Assembly (NCBI RefSeq): GCF_030272615.1
Contig: NC_081411.1
Location: 39,795,140-39,859,139, forward strand
From: Cryptomeria japonica
Lineage: Eukaryota; Streptophyta; Pinopsida; Cupressales; Cupressaceae
Direction: 5' to 3'
DNA: 64,000 bases
Below, piece after piece: positions 45,032-56,148 of this stretch. Each line of letters starts with the position of its first letter. Positions within the stretch are counted from its first letter, which is position 1. The notes under the pieces are model-generated. The model did not search any database, was not told the DNA's origin, and worked only from the letters and a program-made list of their open reading frames with translations. The position numbers and the translations under genes were made by a program.

Positions 45032-46130
45032 ATGTCTTCTAACTATTTCAAGAAGGATAGTCCTAAACTTGATGGAACCATCTATGGCATATGGAAGATC
45101 AGGATGTAGACACATCTGAATTGCATTGCAAAGGACATCTAGGAAGTTACAAAGAATGGCTATACTGCTCCTACTCCCAGTCAGCCTAATCTACCCACCT
45201 TAGGAAAAGATGAAGAAAATGCTTACAAAGCAAGGGAAGCACTTTTGAGCGCATTATCAGATCAGAAAATCATGGGATTATCTAATAGATTTATTGCTAA
45301 AGCTATTTGGGACCATTTGGAAATATTTAATGAAGGAGATTCCATAGTCAAACTTGCAAAACTTGAAAGCTTTGGGGTCAAGTATGAAAATCTGAAAATG
45401 GAAGAAGATGGATTTCTACTTTTATGGAAAGAGTAAATGAAATTGTTTCAGGTATTAAATATTGTGGAGGAACCTTAAGTGAAGATGAAATTGTTTCAAA
45501 AGTTTTAAGAGGATTACCACCGGCATACAAAATGAAATTTATTGCTATAAATGAGTTAAGAACAATGCCTAATACATCAATAACTAGGGACACATTGATT
45601 GGAAAACTTTCAACTTTTGAAATTGAGGAATTTGGCCTTGTTGCTACTATAAAGATAGATTTATCTTTTAAGGCATCAACATCATCTACACCATCATTTG
45701 AAAAATCTAATTGGAAAGCCTTTTATGCAAGAGAACTTGAAGAAAGCAAGAGAGAAAATGAATAACTTGAAGAGCTAGAAGCACTATTTGCAAGGAAAAT
45801 GCCTAAAGGACTAGTTGGAAGTAAGTATGAATGTAAAGCACCCTTTAAATGTTTTATATGTAATAAAATTGGTCATATGGCTTCAAGATGCCCTGATAGA
45901 CATGCTAGATTGAGAGAAGAATCTAGAAGAACATACAAGCCTAACCTTGAATATCAGATATACAGATTTAAGAAGAATAAAGACAAGTCTTGATATCTTG
46001 CTGATGAGGGAGTCACTGATGATTCTGATGAGGATCTGACAGACAATGGATGGGTTTTTGTTGCTATAACAGAAGATCAACCGACACCTACTGTTCAACT
46101 GGTAGAGCAGGCCCTGGCAGCTAAAGTTGA
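45032..46130 (+). pseudogene. Element D gag
   Basis: ATG 45,032 opens MSSNYFKKDSPKLDGTIYG, followed by W-K-I-R-M, a DUF4219/UBN2-type start of copia gag. Later blocks are KAIWDHLEIFNEGD, ERVNEIVSGIKYCGGTLSED, GLPPAYKMKFIAINELR and a CCHC knuckle CFICNKIGHMASRC at 45,850-45,892. Stops at 45,107 and 45,170, a frame change near 45,415 and stops at 45,763 and 45,991 break the frame. The product would assemble the particle and bind element RNA through the knuckle. Confidence 0.85.
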
Positions 46131-47510
46131 AGTTAAGGATGAATGGATCATTGATTCAGGATGTTCACATCATATGACTGGTGACAAAAGTAAATTCTTG
46201 AACTTTCAGGAATATAATGGAGGTCTAGTAAGGTTTGGAGATGATAAAGCTTGTTTGATCAAAGGAAAAGGTACTATATCTCTTGATAGTAAGCATAATA
46301 CTAACAATGTTTACTATGTTGAAGGTTTAAAGCATAATCTTTTGAGTGTTGGTCAATTAGTTGAAAAAGAATTTCAGTTACAATTCAAGAATGGGAAATA
46401 CAAAATTATGAACGGAACTGGTTTGGAAATTGCAACCGGTAATCAAACTAGAGGTAATATCTTTCATTTGAATAATAATGAAAAGACATGCTTGATTGCA
46501 CATATTGATGAAAGTTGGCTATGGCATAAGAGACTCTGTCATGTAAATTTTCATTGCATTGTGAAAATTAGTACAACTAAAGCAATTAGAGATTTACCTA
46601 AGATTGTTAAACCTCACAATCCGATATGTAACGAATGTCAATTCAGAAAACAAGTTAGAGCATCTTTTAAAAGTATTCCAAAAAAATCCAATAATGCTCT
46701 TGACTTAATTCATACTGATTTATGTGGTCCAGCTAGAACTAAAAACCTACAAGGAGATAGATATTTCATGCTAATCATTGATGACTATTCTAGAATGTGT
46801 TGGATTACTTTTCTTAGAGAAAAACCAGAAGCAGTTGGGAAATTCAAGCTATTCAAGGTGATGGTAGAAAATGAAACCGGTAAGAAAATCAAATGTATGA
46901 GATTAGATCAAGGAGGTGAATTCACATCTAATGATTTTAATACATTCTATGAAGTAAATGGAATCGAAAGACAGTTATGAGCACCTCGGACACCATGGTA
47001 GAATGGAGTTGTAGAAAGGAAAAATAAAACTATCTTGGATGTAGCTAAAAGTATGTTATCGGAAGAAAATATAACACATGTATATTAGAGAGAGGTAGTA
47101 AGCACAACAGTCTACACATTCAACAAAGTTCACATCAAAGGTGAAACTGGTAAGACCCCTCATGAACTATGGTTTGGCATTACTCCTACTCTTAAATATT
47201 TCAGAATATTTGGAAGTAAATGCTATATTAGAAGAGATGAGTATATTGGCAAATTTGATCCTAGAAGTGATGAAGGAATATTTCTTGGTTATTCATCTAA
47301 GAACAAGGCATATAGATGTTTTAACAAGAGATTGTAGAAAATTGTTGAGAGTACAAATGTGAAAATTGATGAGCAGTTTAGAGGAACTTCAAGGTATATA
47401 GACTCTGAACTAGCAACAGAGATACTGACAAATGAACCTACATTGAACCCACCGGTACAGAATGAAGATCCAGTTACACCGGTATCATTTGAAAAAATCC
47501 ACTACAACTG
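46131..47510 (+). pseudogene. Element D protease and integrase
   Basis: Protease active site WIIDSGCSHHMTGDK at 46,143. A GAG-pre-integrase block with HKRLCHVNF and CNECQ (zinc-binding HHCC) is followed by the integrase core: DLIHTDLCGP (first D), DDYSRMCWITF, RLDQGGEFTS (second D) and NGVVERKNKTILDVA (E). The frame is open for 268 codons from 46,174 and then hits TGA at 46,978. Two more stops and a frame change follow before YIDSELATEI. Integrase before RT is the copia order. Confidence 0.88.
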
Positions 47511-49182
47511 ATGAACTGTAGCAAACAAAGACACCCCAGTATGTAAGATTGAACCACTCTGAAAATCAGATAATTGGGAACAAATATCAAGCAGTTATGA
47601 CAATAGGAAGAATAGAAAATGAAGAGGTATGTCTTATTTCTCAAATTGAAACAACATCAATTAATGAGGCATGTGAAGTTAAACACTAGATTACAACTAT
47701 GGAAGAAGAATTGGAACAAATTGAAAATAATAACACATGGGCATTAGTTCCCCAGCCTAAAGACAAAAATGTAATTGGAACAAAATGGGTCTTTAGAAAC
47801 AAACTTAATGAAGATGGTAAGGTAATCAGAAATAAAGAAAGACTAGTGTGTAAGGGATATTCACAGAAAGAAGGAATTGATTATAATGTAACCTTTGCAC
47901 CGGTAGCTAGAATTGAGGGAGTCAAATTATTCTTAGCTTTTGTAGCACACATGAACTACAAAGTATATCAAATGGATATTAAATGTGCATTTCTTAATGG
48001 AGATCTTGAAGAACAAGTTTACATTGAGCAACCTAATGGATTTTCTTGACATATAACAAAGATATGGTTTGTAGGTTAAGAAAAGCTTTGTATGGGTTGA
48101 AGCAAGCTCCAAGAGCTTGGTATGCTAGATTGGATAAATATCTTTTGAATATTGGTTTTTCTAAAGGTAATGCTGATAGCAATTTATACTATAAAGTGAC
48201 TAATGATGACATCTTGGTTATAGAATTTTTTGTTGATGATATAATCTTTAAAGGAGAAGATGGATTATGTAAAGACATTTCTATTGAAATGAAGCAAGAA
48301 TTTGAAATGTCTATGATTGGAGAGATAAAATTCATTTTAGGGTTGCAGATCGCACAGACTGATAAAGGTATATTCTTGAGTCAATCTAAGTACTTGAAGG
48401 AGTTGCTAAAGAAATTTGGGATGGAAAAATCTAAACCGGTAAGCACACCTATGACTACAAATGACAAATTATCACTAAGGGATGAATCTACACTTGTTAA
48501 TCTGACTACATACAAATCTATGATTGGAGGCCTACTATATTTGACACAAACAAGACCTAATATTATGAATGCAGTATGTATTCTTTCAAGATTTCAGAGT
48601 AATCCTAGAGAAAACCATGAATCAACAGTAAAAAAGATTTTTCGGTACTTACAAGGCACTACAAATATTGGCCTATTGTATCCTAGAGATGAAAACTTTG
48701 AATTATGTGCATACATAGATGCAAATTGGGTAGGAGATGTGGATGACAAAAAAAGAACCACCGACGGAGCATTTTTTCTTAGAAGAAGATTAATTTCTTG
48801 GTTGAGTAAGAAACAAAGTTGCTCATCTTTATCAATAGCAGAATCCGAATATGTTGCACCAGCAACTAACTATACATAGGTATTATGGCTTAAGAAAATG
48901 TTGAAGGACATAAAGGTAAAATGCAAGGAACCTATAACTATCTATTGTGATAACACTACAGCAATTTATATATCTAAGAATCTGGTACTACATTCTAAAA
49001 CTAAACATGTTTCTATCAAATTGAATTTTCTAAAAGAGAATGTTGAAGCAAAAGAAGTAAAATTGGTTTATGTAAATACTAAAGAGCAGACTGCAAATAT
49101 TTTCACTAAGCCTTTGCCTAAGGAGACTTTTGAATATCTAAAAGATTATCTTGGGGTCATACCCCCACCAGTAGAGACTTAG
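47511..49182 (+). pseudogene. Element D reverse transcriptase and RNase H
   Basis: RT blocks: ENNNTWALVPQPKDKNVIG, TKWVFRNKLNEDGKV, YQMDIKCAFLNGDLEEQVY, GLKQAPRAWYARLDKY and FFVDDIIFKGED (catalytic VDD). RNase H blocks: LCAYIDANWVGDVDDKKRTT, SWLSKKQSCSSLSIAESEY (catalytic E), YCDNTTAIYISKN (D) and KTKHVSIKLNFLKE. Ends PPPVET and TAG at 49,180-49,182. Stops at 48,047-48,049 and 48,877-48,879 are the only breaks in this part, so the RT core (277 codons from 48,046) is open. Confidence 0.9.
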
Positions 49183-49555
49183 ATAGTTGATGTTTGTCAT
49201 CAACCGACAGAACTAACAGAGAAATCTTTTACTCTGGCTTTTGATGAGGTGAGCTACTTCTCAAGGGGAGTAGTTGGTATACTGAATAAGTTGGTATTTT
49301 GTATTTGAACTTGATTTTTGTATTGCTTTGGCATTTGATGTCAAAGGGGGAGAGATTGATATGGAAAAACACATGTTAATCCTAGGGGGAGAAATTGTTA
49401 TTTTGGGAGAGATTGATTACTCTCTGTACCTGAATTTTGATTTCTGGTTTTAATCTCTTTTTCAGAGATTGTTGGTTTTTGGTATTTGGTATTTCTATTT
49501 TGGCACTTTCATGGTTTTTCCATCTTGTGTTACCATCAATGCCAAAGGGGGAGAT
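49183..49555 (+). promoter_or_regulatory. Element D 3' region with multiple polypurine tracts
   Basis: Four purine modules lie between the pol stop and the LTR: CAAGGGGAGTAG (49,262), TCAAAGGGGGAGAGA (49,341), CTAGGGGGAGAAA (49,382) and CCAAAGGGGGAGAT (49,542-49,555), the last touching the LTR. Several are preceded by a (G)ATG(T/C)C phrase. Multiple tracts are described for Sirevirus-type copia elements. Confidence 0.7.
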
Positions 49556-50599
49556 TGTTGGTATTTTGGATATGTTGATATGGTTTTGTCATTGATGTCA
49601 ACACCTATTAACTCTGGCACTTGAAGAATTGGCAATGTTCACTGACAAGCAAGTGACTTATGCGCAGTCACCGGTATCTAGTACACTGACAAGATATATT
49701 GTTCACCAACACTTGGAATGATATGGAAAACACTTGGTTATGACTAAAGCATCGTCTAGACACTTTGTCTTGAAGATTTATTCATTGGTATATTCGAGTT
49801 TGCATTTTTGTTGTTACCAGCAAATAGGTCCAGGATAAGCACCAACGGGTTTATCTATTCTAGATCGGCACGACATGCTATGGAGATGATTTTGTTGTTA
49901 TTGTAAATGCATTGAGCCAACATCATGCATTGGATATTGTTTTATTTGTAATTGATTTTATTGTAATATCTTTTAGAGCTGACCTACTAAAATTGGTCTT
50001 AGGTTATGGTATAAATGTAAGATCTCATTTGTGAGACCATTGTGCGAATGTGAGAAGACATGTAATTTGGTATATGCAAGAATAAGCAAAGCTATACACG
50101 CAGACATCATATGAAGGTTGAAGGAAGGTTTTTGTGAAGGCATATCAGAACTGAACTGGTACTGAATCCAGCATATGAAGATGCTATTTTGAGCAGTACA
50201 TCATAATTGGATTTAACCATCCAATTATAGTCAGTGTGACTCCTATTTGTGTTTGAGCAATGAGCTCTAGGTGCTTGGCCTTTCTGCATGTGCAGACCCC
50301 ATTTGTATACACATACTATCTGCAGTAGTATCATCTGATTGTGGGTAAGGTTTCCCACCATGGTTTTTCCCCTTACAGGGTTTACATTTACAAATATTGG
50401 TGTTATGTGTTGTGGATGTTATTGTCCTTCTATTTCATGCATTAATCTTGACTAGTACTACAATTAACTGATAAACTGTCTACCGGCATTAAGTTTGGTT
50501 TACGAGTATTAAGAATTAAGATTGGTTAAGTGATTTTTGGTTTGAATCTATTTGACAATTGATTCACCCTCCCCTCTCAGTTGTCTCTGGGACCTAACA
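49556..50599 (+). repeat. 3' LTR of element D
   Basis: Begins TGTTGGTATTTTGGATATGT and ends GGGACCTAACA; TATA-like GGTATAAATG at 50,008-50,017. Collinear with 43,927-44,974; the C run in the U5 motif is shorter here (CACCCTCCCCTCTCAG). Confidence 0.92.
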
Positions 50600-50619
50600 T
50601 GATTTTCAACTTGCTGCAA

Positions 50620-51753
50620 TACCCCCTAAGGATTATTTCTTAGTTAGATGAAGAATATCCTTCTGGTGGAGGATTACTCTATTCTACCAATGCAGAGGTA
50701 GTTTCATCATTTTTCTGATCACTCTTCTTAATCCATTGTTTTAAAACTTCTTGCTTTACTTCATCTACATTTTATTTTCCCTTCAAACTAGATCCTTTAT
50801 TATTCGTCGGTGCATTCTTGCTTCTACAGAATTTTGCAATATGTCCAATCTTGTTACATGCATAACAGGTTACATTATTCCTCTAAATAGATTTACCATA
50901 TCCTTGACCGGTTTTTGATCTACATTGATTAGATAAATACCCAAATCTTCCACAAACATAGAATTTCACATTCATTCTACAAATTTCTAAATTATGACCC
51001 ACTTTGTTGCATTTGAAACATTGACCGTTTGGTGAGTTTATATTCTTATTATTTCTAAATCTAGACTGATTTTCTCTATGACCATACTGGTTGCAATTGA
51101 AACATTTCCCATTAAATTTATAAGCATTAGGTTGTCTTACCGGTTTGTTCTGATCTTGATTATTTGTAGTATCAAAACTTTCTCCATGTTCAAATCCAAG
51201 TCCATTTGTATCTCCATCAGGTTTCTGTCTTTTAAGCATGTCATCAAGTTCTTTTGAACTTTTATTGAATTTGTCTTTGTGTTTATTTGCAGTAACCAAC
51301 TCATTTTCCAGAATTCCAACTTGTCTCACAAGCTCAGCTTTATCATGTTGCATGTGAATCAGATCTATCTTTAACATATCATTTTCATGACCAAGTCTCA
51401 GATTTTTCATTTCCAGCATCATTAAGTCTCCTAGTCAAGTCTTCTTCATTCTTTTTTATATCTTCAATATCCTTAAATAACCTCATAGTCATATCTTGAA
51501 TTTCATTCTTCATATTATTTGTATCTTTCCTTAACTTATTTGCAATGTCTCTAAGAGTCTCCTTTTCATCATCATCATTCTTCATTTTCCCATGAAGTTC
51601 CTTTCTCTTATTTTGTCATATAACAAAGTTCTCCTAAAGTCCTTTAATGAATTCCTATGCAATCCTTAGATCATCTTCAAGTTTGATAGTCTACAATTTT
51701 TCTACATCAAAATCTTCAAGACGTCCTTCCAACTATTTTCTTAAATTCTCCAT
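50620..51753 (-). pseudogene. Element C ORF1: coiled-coil protein with four zinc knuckles (gag-like)
   Basis: ATG at 51,751-51,753 opens MENLRK, then stops and one frame change interrupt a long charged coiled coil (DDDEKETLRDIANKLRKD, NEIQDMTMRLFKDIEDIKK, LVRQVGILENELVTANKHK). Near the C-terminus come CFNCNQYGHRENQSR (last cysteine lost), CFKCNKVGHNLEIC, FYVCGRFGYLSNQC (first cysteine and histidine altered) and CYACNKIGHIAKFC. It has none of the UBN2 gag blocks of B and D. Position just after the primer binding site and the knuckles suggest an RNA-binding gag substitute for the non-autonomous element. Confidence 0.65.
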
Positions 51754-51810
51754 CTTTACTAGTGTCAGAATCTCCGTCAAGTTGTTAGGCTTTTACAAAT
51801 AGAGGACCAG

Positions 51811-51824
51811 GCTCTGATACCAAT
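51811..51824 (-). promoter_or_regulatory. Element C primer binding site
   Basis: On the minus strand AATTGGTATCAGAGC follows the LTR end TTTAACA. A perfect tRNA-Met-type site, which fixes the transcription direction of element C. Confidence 0.85.
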
Positions 51825-52621
51825 TGTTAAATTTAATGACAATCCCAAAGACACTGAGAGGGGGGGTGAATCAATGTCTAACCAATTGGTAGAATATTTA
51901 AACTTATTTATAAATTTGCAACCCAAAACAGTGTACTGGTAAATAAGAATTATTGCAGTAAATAGAAATAATAGAGACAACATAGAAACACACCATAACA
52001 AAAGATATTTAATGAGGAAACCTAGTGTGGGAAAAACCTAGGTGGGATTTGTGACCCACAATATTTACTCACTGGCCAATGAATAAATACTACTTATAAT
52101 AAGGGGCCTGCACATGTAGGGAGGCCAACAGTCTAGAGCTCACTGCTCAATGAAGAGTCACACTGACTACAAAATGGATTATCAAATCCAATACAATATA
52201 CTGCTAAAAATAGCATCTCCAATGCCAAGTTCAGTACCGGTTTAAGCTCAGATAGATACCTTATCAAAATCCTTCGCTATCACAAATGCAAATATTTTCT
52301 ACCATACATACCATCTTCTCTACTACCAAAATGACCTATGAGATCTCATACATATATGAGTCTTTTACAATATACCATGTCGGCTTACAAAAGATAATTA
52401 TATTAAAATACACAAAAGTTCATCCTATGTCGGCTGGGGTGTCGATGTGCTTGGTTGTCGATGTAATCTGAATATTGGTGTAAGTGATTGTTGGTGTTGG
52501 TGTGCTTCGGTGTATGAAGCTTGTGATGTTGGGCATGTAGAAACCAATTGCCTATGTATTTCCAGTTGGTTGCCATCAATGACAACATCAACTATTCTCA
52601 TAAGAGTATAGAATGCCAACA
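51825..52621 (-). repeat. 5' LTR of element C
   Basis: On the minus strand it starts TGTTGGCATTCTATAC and ends TTAAATTTAACA. Collinear with 36,832-37,617 and followed on the plus strand by the target duplicate TGAAT. Confidence 0.9.
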
Positions 52622-52626
52622 TGAAT

Positions 52627-52802
52627 GATAGATCCAAACCAATTCCAGAAAGAAAATCATACCGGATTATACCAGACCAATATTATAATCAACTAATCTA
52701 TCAGAACCAACCAAAAACCAATAAACATCCAAAACAACTAGTGTTGCCATCATTAACAAAATGTCAATGCAACACATAATCAATTCCTCCAAATTGCCAA
52801 CA
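52627..52802 (-). repeat. 5' LTR of element B, second part
   Basis: Continues the interrupted LTR from GATAGATCCAAACCAATTCC to TTGCCAACA, collinear with 31,080-31,251, and is followed by ATATG, the right target duplicate of element B. Confidence 0.88.
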
Positions 52803-52807
52803 ATATG

Positions 52808-53814
52808 TACCATATATAAGAAAAAAATCATAGTTTCATTTAATATATATAGTTGTCTAATAATGTTGTCTAATAATGTTGTCTAATAATATTTATACTT
52901 ATTTTAATTTAGGTTATCTATACATATATATAGTTGTCTAATAATGTTAGAGTTAAAGCTTTAAACAGACTTCATTTGTAAACTATCATAAAAAAGTTAG
53001 AGTTACTTTTCCTTGTTCTTAACAAAAAAATTATGATTAAATGAAATGTATTTAATTTTGTATTCTTAAACTTCCTACATTGAATAAATAAAATGCATTT
53101 CATCCATTTATAATTTGACTTGAAGTCCAATTTTTGAAATTTAGAAAAAGAAAAAATAAAGTTCAGAAAATAAGAACCAATTTCTATCAACCATAAGATA
53201 AGGAGTAAGAAATTAGGTCTAGTTAGATTCTATGCAATGTATACGAACATGACAATAACATTAATTGCTTGAAATCTAGTAGCTAATAGAGAGAATTTGA
53301 GTTGTATAGGTGAAAAGATTATAATTAAATACTAAATAGCGTTGAATATACTCAATTTTATTAGTGTTTAATATATTTTACAAATTCACTAAAGTTCTTT
53401 TAACTATTTTTGGATTACTACAATAGTTAGAATGTAACAACTGAGAAACTTATTTTTATAATATTCTTATTTTTTTATTGGTAATGTTGAAGCAAATTTT
53501 ATCAATCATTTAAATAACATTACTACATTTTTTGTGATATTTCATGTTTCACAAGTTCAAAAAAGGATGGTCCAACTATTTTGAATGTCTTGTAAACTTT
53601 GATAGTTTATTTGTAAATAAAAATAATCTATGTACATGTAAATAAGAATAATTCTATGCATAAATATATGAACATGTTTAAATGAATCCATACACATAAA
53701 TAAAAATGAATTTGCATACATATGCAAATAAAAAACATATGGAACATACATGTGTCAATAAAATATCCACAAAGGCATATAAATGAATCCATGTACATGT
53801 AAATAAAAGGTTCA
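52808..53814. other. AT-rich spacer; 13-bp minisatellite, no gene
   Basis: GTTGTCTAATAAT is repeated three times head to tail (52,852-52,890) and once more at 52,933-52,945 inside a longer repeated phrase TATATATAGTTGTCTAATAA. Before B inserted, this DNA lay directly upstream of the transposase-like gene start, so any remnant of that promoter would be here. I see no TATA box I would trust. The remainder is AT-rich without coding. Confidence 0.45.
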
Positions 53815-54175
53815 AGATAAGATACATGATTGGATCCACAATTAAGGTTTAATATAAAATAATTGAAAAACTGAAGTGTAATATAACATACTTGAAAATA
53901 AATGATTAAATCCACAACTAACAATTAATAAAATAAAGTTTAATAAATATAAAAAATATAAATAGTTTTAAAAAATGCTTCTAATATTGTATATTTAAAC
54001 ATAATCGAAAGAATAATTTAAAATAACATACTTCAAAATAAATGATTGAATCCACAATTTACGATTAATAAAATAAAGTTTACTAAAATCTAAAAAATAT
54101 TTAATTTCAAAAAAACCATCTAATATTGTATAAACATAATTGAAAATAATAATTTAAAATAACATACTTAGAAAA
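53815..54175. repeat. Tandem repeat, unit about 142 bp, 2 full copies plus a partial one
   Basis: AATAACATACTT(G/C)AAAATAAATGATT(A/G)AATCCACAA starts copies near 53,881 and 54,023; both continue through AATTAATAAAATAAAGTTTA and CTAATATTGTAT. A partial, more diverged copy precedes at 53,815-53,880 (GATACATGATTGGATCCACA). Very AT-rich. Confidence 0.7.
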
Positions 54176-55020
54176 GGTAGAAGCCTTCAACAAAAAAATT
54201 CGAAATCTTCGCCCCTTTGTAAAATTAGAAATATTCACCACTGAGTTAAAATTGATTTTCTTAAATGAAAATTTATGTTTTATTTATATGAACTTCAAGC
54301 AATTGGTCATGCAAATGACTAGGCACATTGGCCAAAAGGGTTCCCATCAAAAAGAGTTCCAGCTGGAACCGTCTAAGTGGCATCCTAAGTGGTAGCCATG
54401 TCACAAAATTTGGTCATTTTCTGAAACTTCTGACTTCTGCAACAAAATTCAATAGGTAAATTTAATATTAAAAAAAAAAAAAAATACCCTTTTGTAGAGA
54501 TCGAAGTCAAGAATCGACTCATATAAATTTTTATAATGTTTTGATTACATTTAATATATAAAATAAAAAATACTACAAGTAGGTATTCCAATGTACATTA
54601 AGAGGCTGGCTTGAAAACCAATAAAAATATTGAATAAGCTAAAAAAAAATTGGAAAAAATATGATTCACTAGAGGAGAGAGTCTTCTCCAAAAGGGTATT
54701 TTTTTTTTTGATTATCATAAATTGAATAGACAAATTGTTGTGGGATAAAAAAACTATCAAATTCAAGTATATTCGACTTCCAAATGCTATAACAAAGAAA
54801 ATATACAACAATTTTTTAATTTTTAATTTATTTTTCATACACTGTATATGTATGTCATCTATAAGGGATATCAAAATGGGAAAAAAAATAAGTTGATTTA
54901 CATTTTCTTTTTTGGTGGGAACTAAACCCCCTAATTTTTCAGCAACAAAAAAATTCAGTTTAAAGCTAAAAAAATTATCAATTATTGACAAAAAAAGTTA
55001 AAAAAATAATAGACTTAAAC
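54176..55020. other. AT-rich spacer with homopolymer runs, no gene
   Basis: Contains a run of 16 A with one T-flank at 54,468-54,484 and T runs near 54,700. Minus-strand open frames of 68 and 146 codons are rich in Phe, Ile, Leu and Lys, as expected from AT-rich DNA, and show no domain. Nothing else seen. Confidence 0.4.
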
Positions 55021-56148
55021 TTCATCAAATTTTACACATTTCATCAATTTACATCATCTTCAAATTCAAAATACAAATGCCACTTTTGTGGCAAAGAAAT
55101 TGAACACTTATTGTTGTGTTATATTTTCCTTGTAAAAGTGTGACACGGATTTGTACTTTTACCCAAGGACATGGAAAAGTTGAACAAGGAATTTGAGTCC
55201 CTATAAACCCTCCTACACAAATTACCACAAAAAGCCTAGGAAAGAATAATAAATCTCCTATGGATGACCTCCTTAGGATTCAAGACTTTAAAGATCATCT
55301 TGCAAGACAACAAGTCATTCGTGCCTGCAAACGTGCTTCTTCTTAAAAAAATCCTTCTTGTTCATTTCATCAAACTCATGATCACCATGTTGATGATTGT
55401 CCCAATTTTTGAAATTGAATTAAATAACTTATCTATAGTGGTAAATTTAAAATAATGGATGACAATCCTTCTTCCAATAACAACTCTTGTTCTCAATCTC
55501 AAAAGAATGGGCCTACACATAGTGATGATCAAGAAAAATTGGCAACTAGAATCTTTTGGAAATTGAAGTATGACAAGAATGTTGTTTTTCCTTTTGTGAA
55601 ATTTAACAATAAACATAAATAAGGAAATGGGTATTTTCTTTTTCATCATGGTGATTATCATTCTTTTGGAAAGTGTAAAGAATTTAAGGAATTTGTTCGA
55701 GATCAATATGATCGTTCTCGTATATGTCTTTCAACGGATCTTTCTCTCTTTCTAGGTGAAAAGGTAGTGCCCTAGCACTCCTTCCACCCTCACATTTCTC
55801 CTCACCCTATGACATAAGTAGTTAGCTTAATTGGGGCCTCTTTGTCATTAGAGGTGGTTCTTTTTCAACTTAAAACATCTTGGGGTAGCAACATGCTCCT
55901 CTTTTATTTCTATCCAATCTCTTATCTTTTGACCAATTCCTTTTATAGATTGCATTATTCATAAATTTATGTCCTTTCTTGCATGGAATTATCTTCCATG
56001 CGAGAAAATGTTTGTTCCTTAGTTAGGACCTATTCTTTGCTTCAAATGATACATATTTTATGAGTGATCTCTCCTTAGAGACGTTTTGTGATCTTTTTCC
56101 GATCTCGCTCTTTCTCTTTGAATATATTACCTCTTCTTTTGTATTGCA
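55021..56148 (+). pseudogene. Eroded retroelement coding remnant
   Basis: Broken plus-strand translation gives YKCHFCGKEIEHLLLC near 55,068 and SSCSFHQTHDHHVDDCPIFE near 55,346. The latter is a knuckle-like C/H pattern of the kind seen after gag in gypsy elements such as A. Further pieces are KYDKNVVFPFVKFNNK and HHGDYHSFGKCKEFKEFVRD. The region 55,760-56,148 is pyrimidine-rich and resembles the 3' untranslated part of element A in texture only. No LTRs assigned. The last bases before 56,149, TTGCA, would be the left target copy of element E. Confidence 0.35.

Larger units (their letters stand above)
43927..50599 (+). mobile_element. Element D: full-length Ty1/copia retrotransposon, plus strand
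   Basis: Bounded by a perfect TGATT duplication (43,922-43,926 and 50,600-50,604), inside element C and antisense to it. LTRs of 1,048 and 1,044 bp begin TGTTGGTATTTTGG and end CCTAACA (CCTAAAA in the 5' copy). The interior has a primer binding site, a gag-pol polyprotein with all copia domains in order, and a polypurine tract. It is the best-preserved complete copia in the window but still carries about ten stops and a few frame changes, so it is not autonomous now. Confidence 0.93.
36832..52621 (-). mobile_element. Element C: large non-autonomous LTR retrotransposon with two ORFs and no pol
   Basis: Bounded by TGAAT at 36,827-36,831 and 52,622-52,626, inside the B LTR. Its LTRs are 786 bp (36,832-37,617) and 797 bp (51,825-52,621). 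A perfect tRNA-Met-type primer binding site lies next to the right LTR and a polypurine tract next to the left one, so it reads on the minus strand. After removing element D, a D-family solo LTR and another solo LTR, its own interior is about 5.1 kb. It holds ORF1 (coiled coil plus four zinc knuckles) and ORF2 (about 1,100 codons), both in the transcription direction. No protease, integrase or reverse transcriptase motif is present. U5 motif and LTR ends tie it to the copia elements around it. Confidence 0.85.
30043..52802 (-). mobile_element. Element B: Ty1/copia retrotransposon, minus strand, split by element C
   Basis: Bounded by ATATG at 30,038-30,042 and 52,803-52,807. Reading the plus strand, the LTRs begin TGTTAGACAA and end CCAACA. 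The left LTR is intact (30,043-31,251, 1,209 bp). The right LTR is cut by element C and totals 1,208 bp when rejoined (35,800-36,831 plus 52,627-52,802). The interior codes on the minus strand in copia order: gag, protease, integrase, reverse transcriptase, RNase H. Numerous stops make it inactive. The conserved gag and RT blocks place it near the SIRE/Tork side of copia; this is inference. Confidence 0.9.

Noticed and set aside
36832-52621. Reading this 15.8-kb block as a single autonomous copia element
   Set aside because: The RT and integrase at 45,032-49,182 belong to element D, which has its own LTRs and TGATT duplication and lies on the opposite strand.
54551-54991. 146-codon minus-strand frame
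   Set aside because: AT-rich DNA translated into Phe/Ile/Leu/Lys; no motif, no flanking signals.
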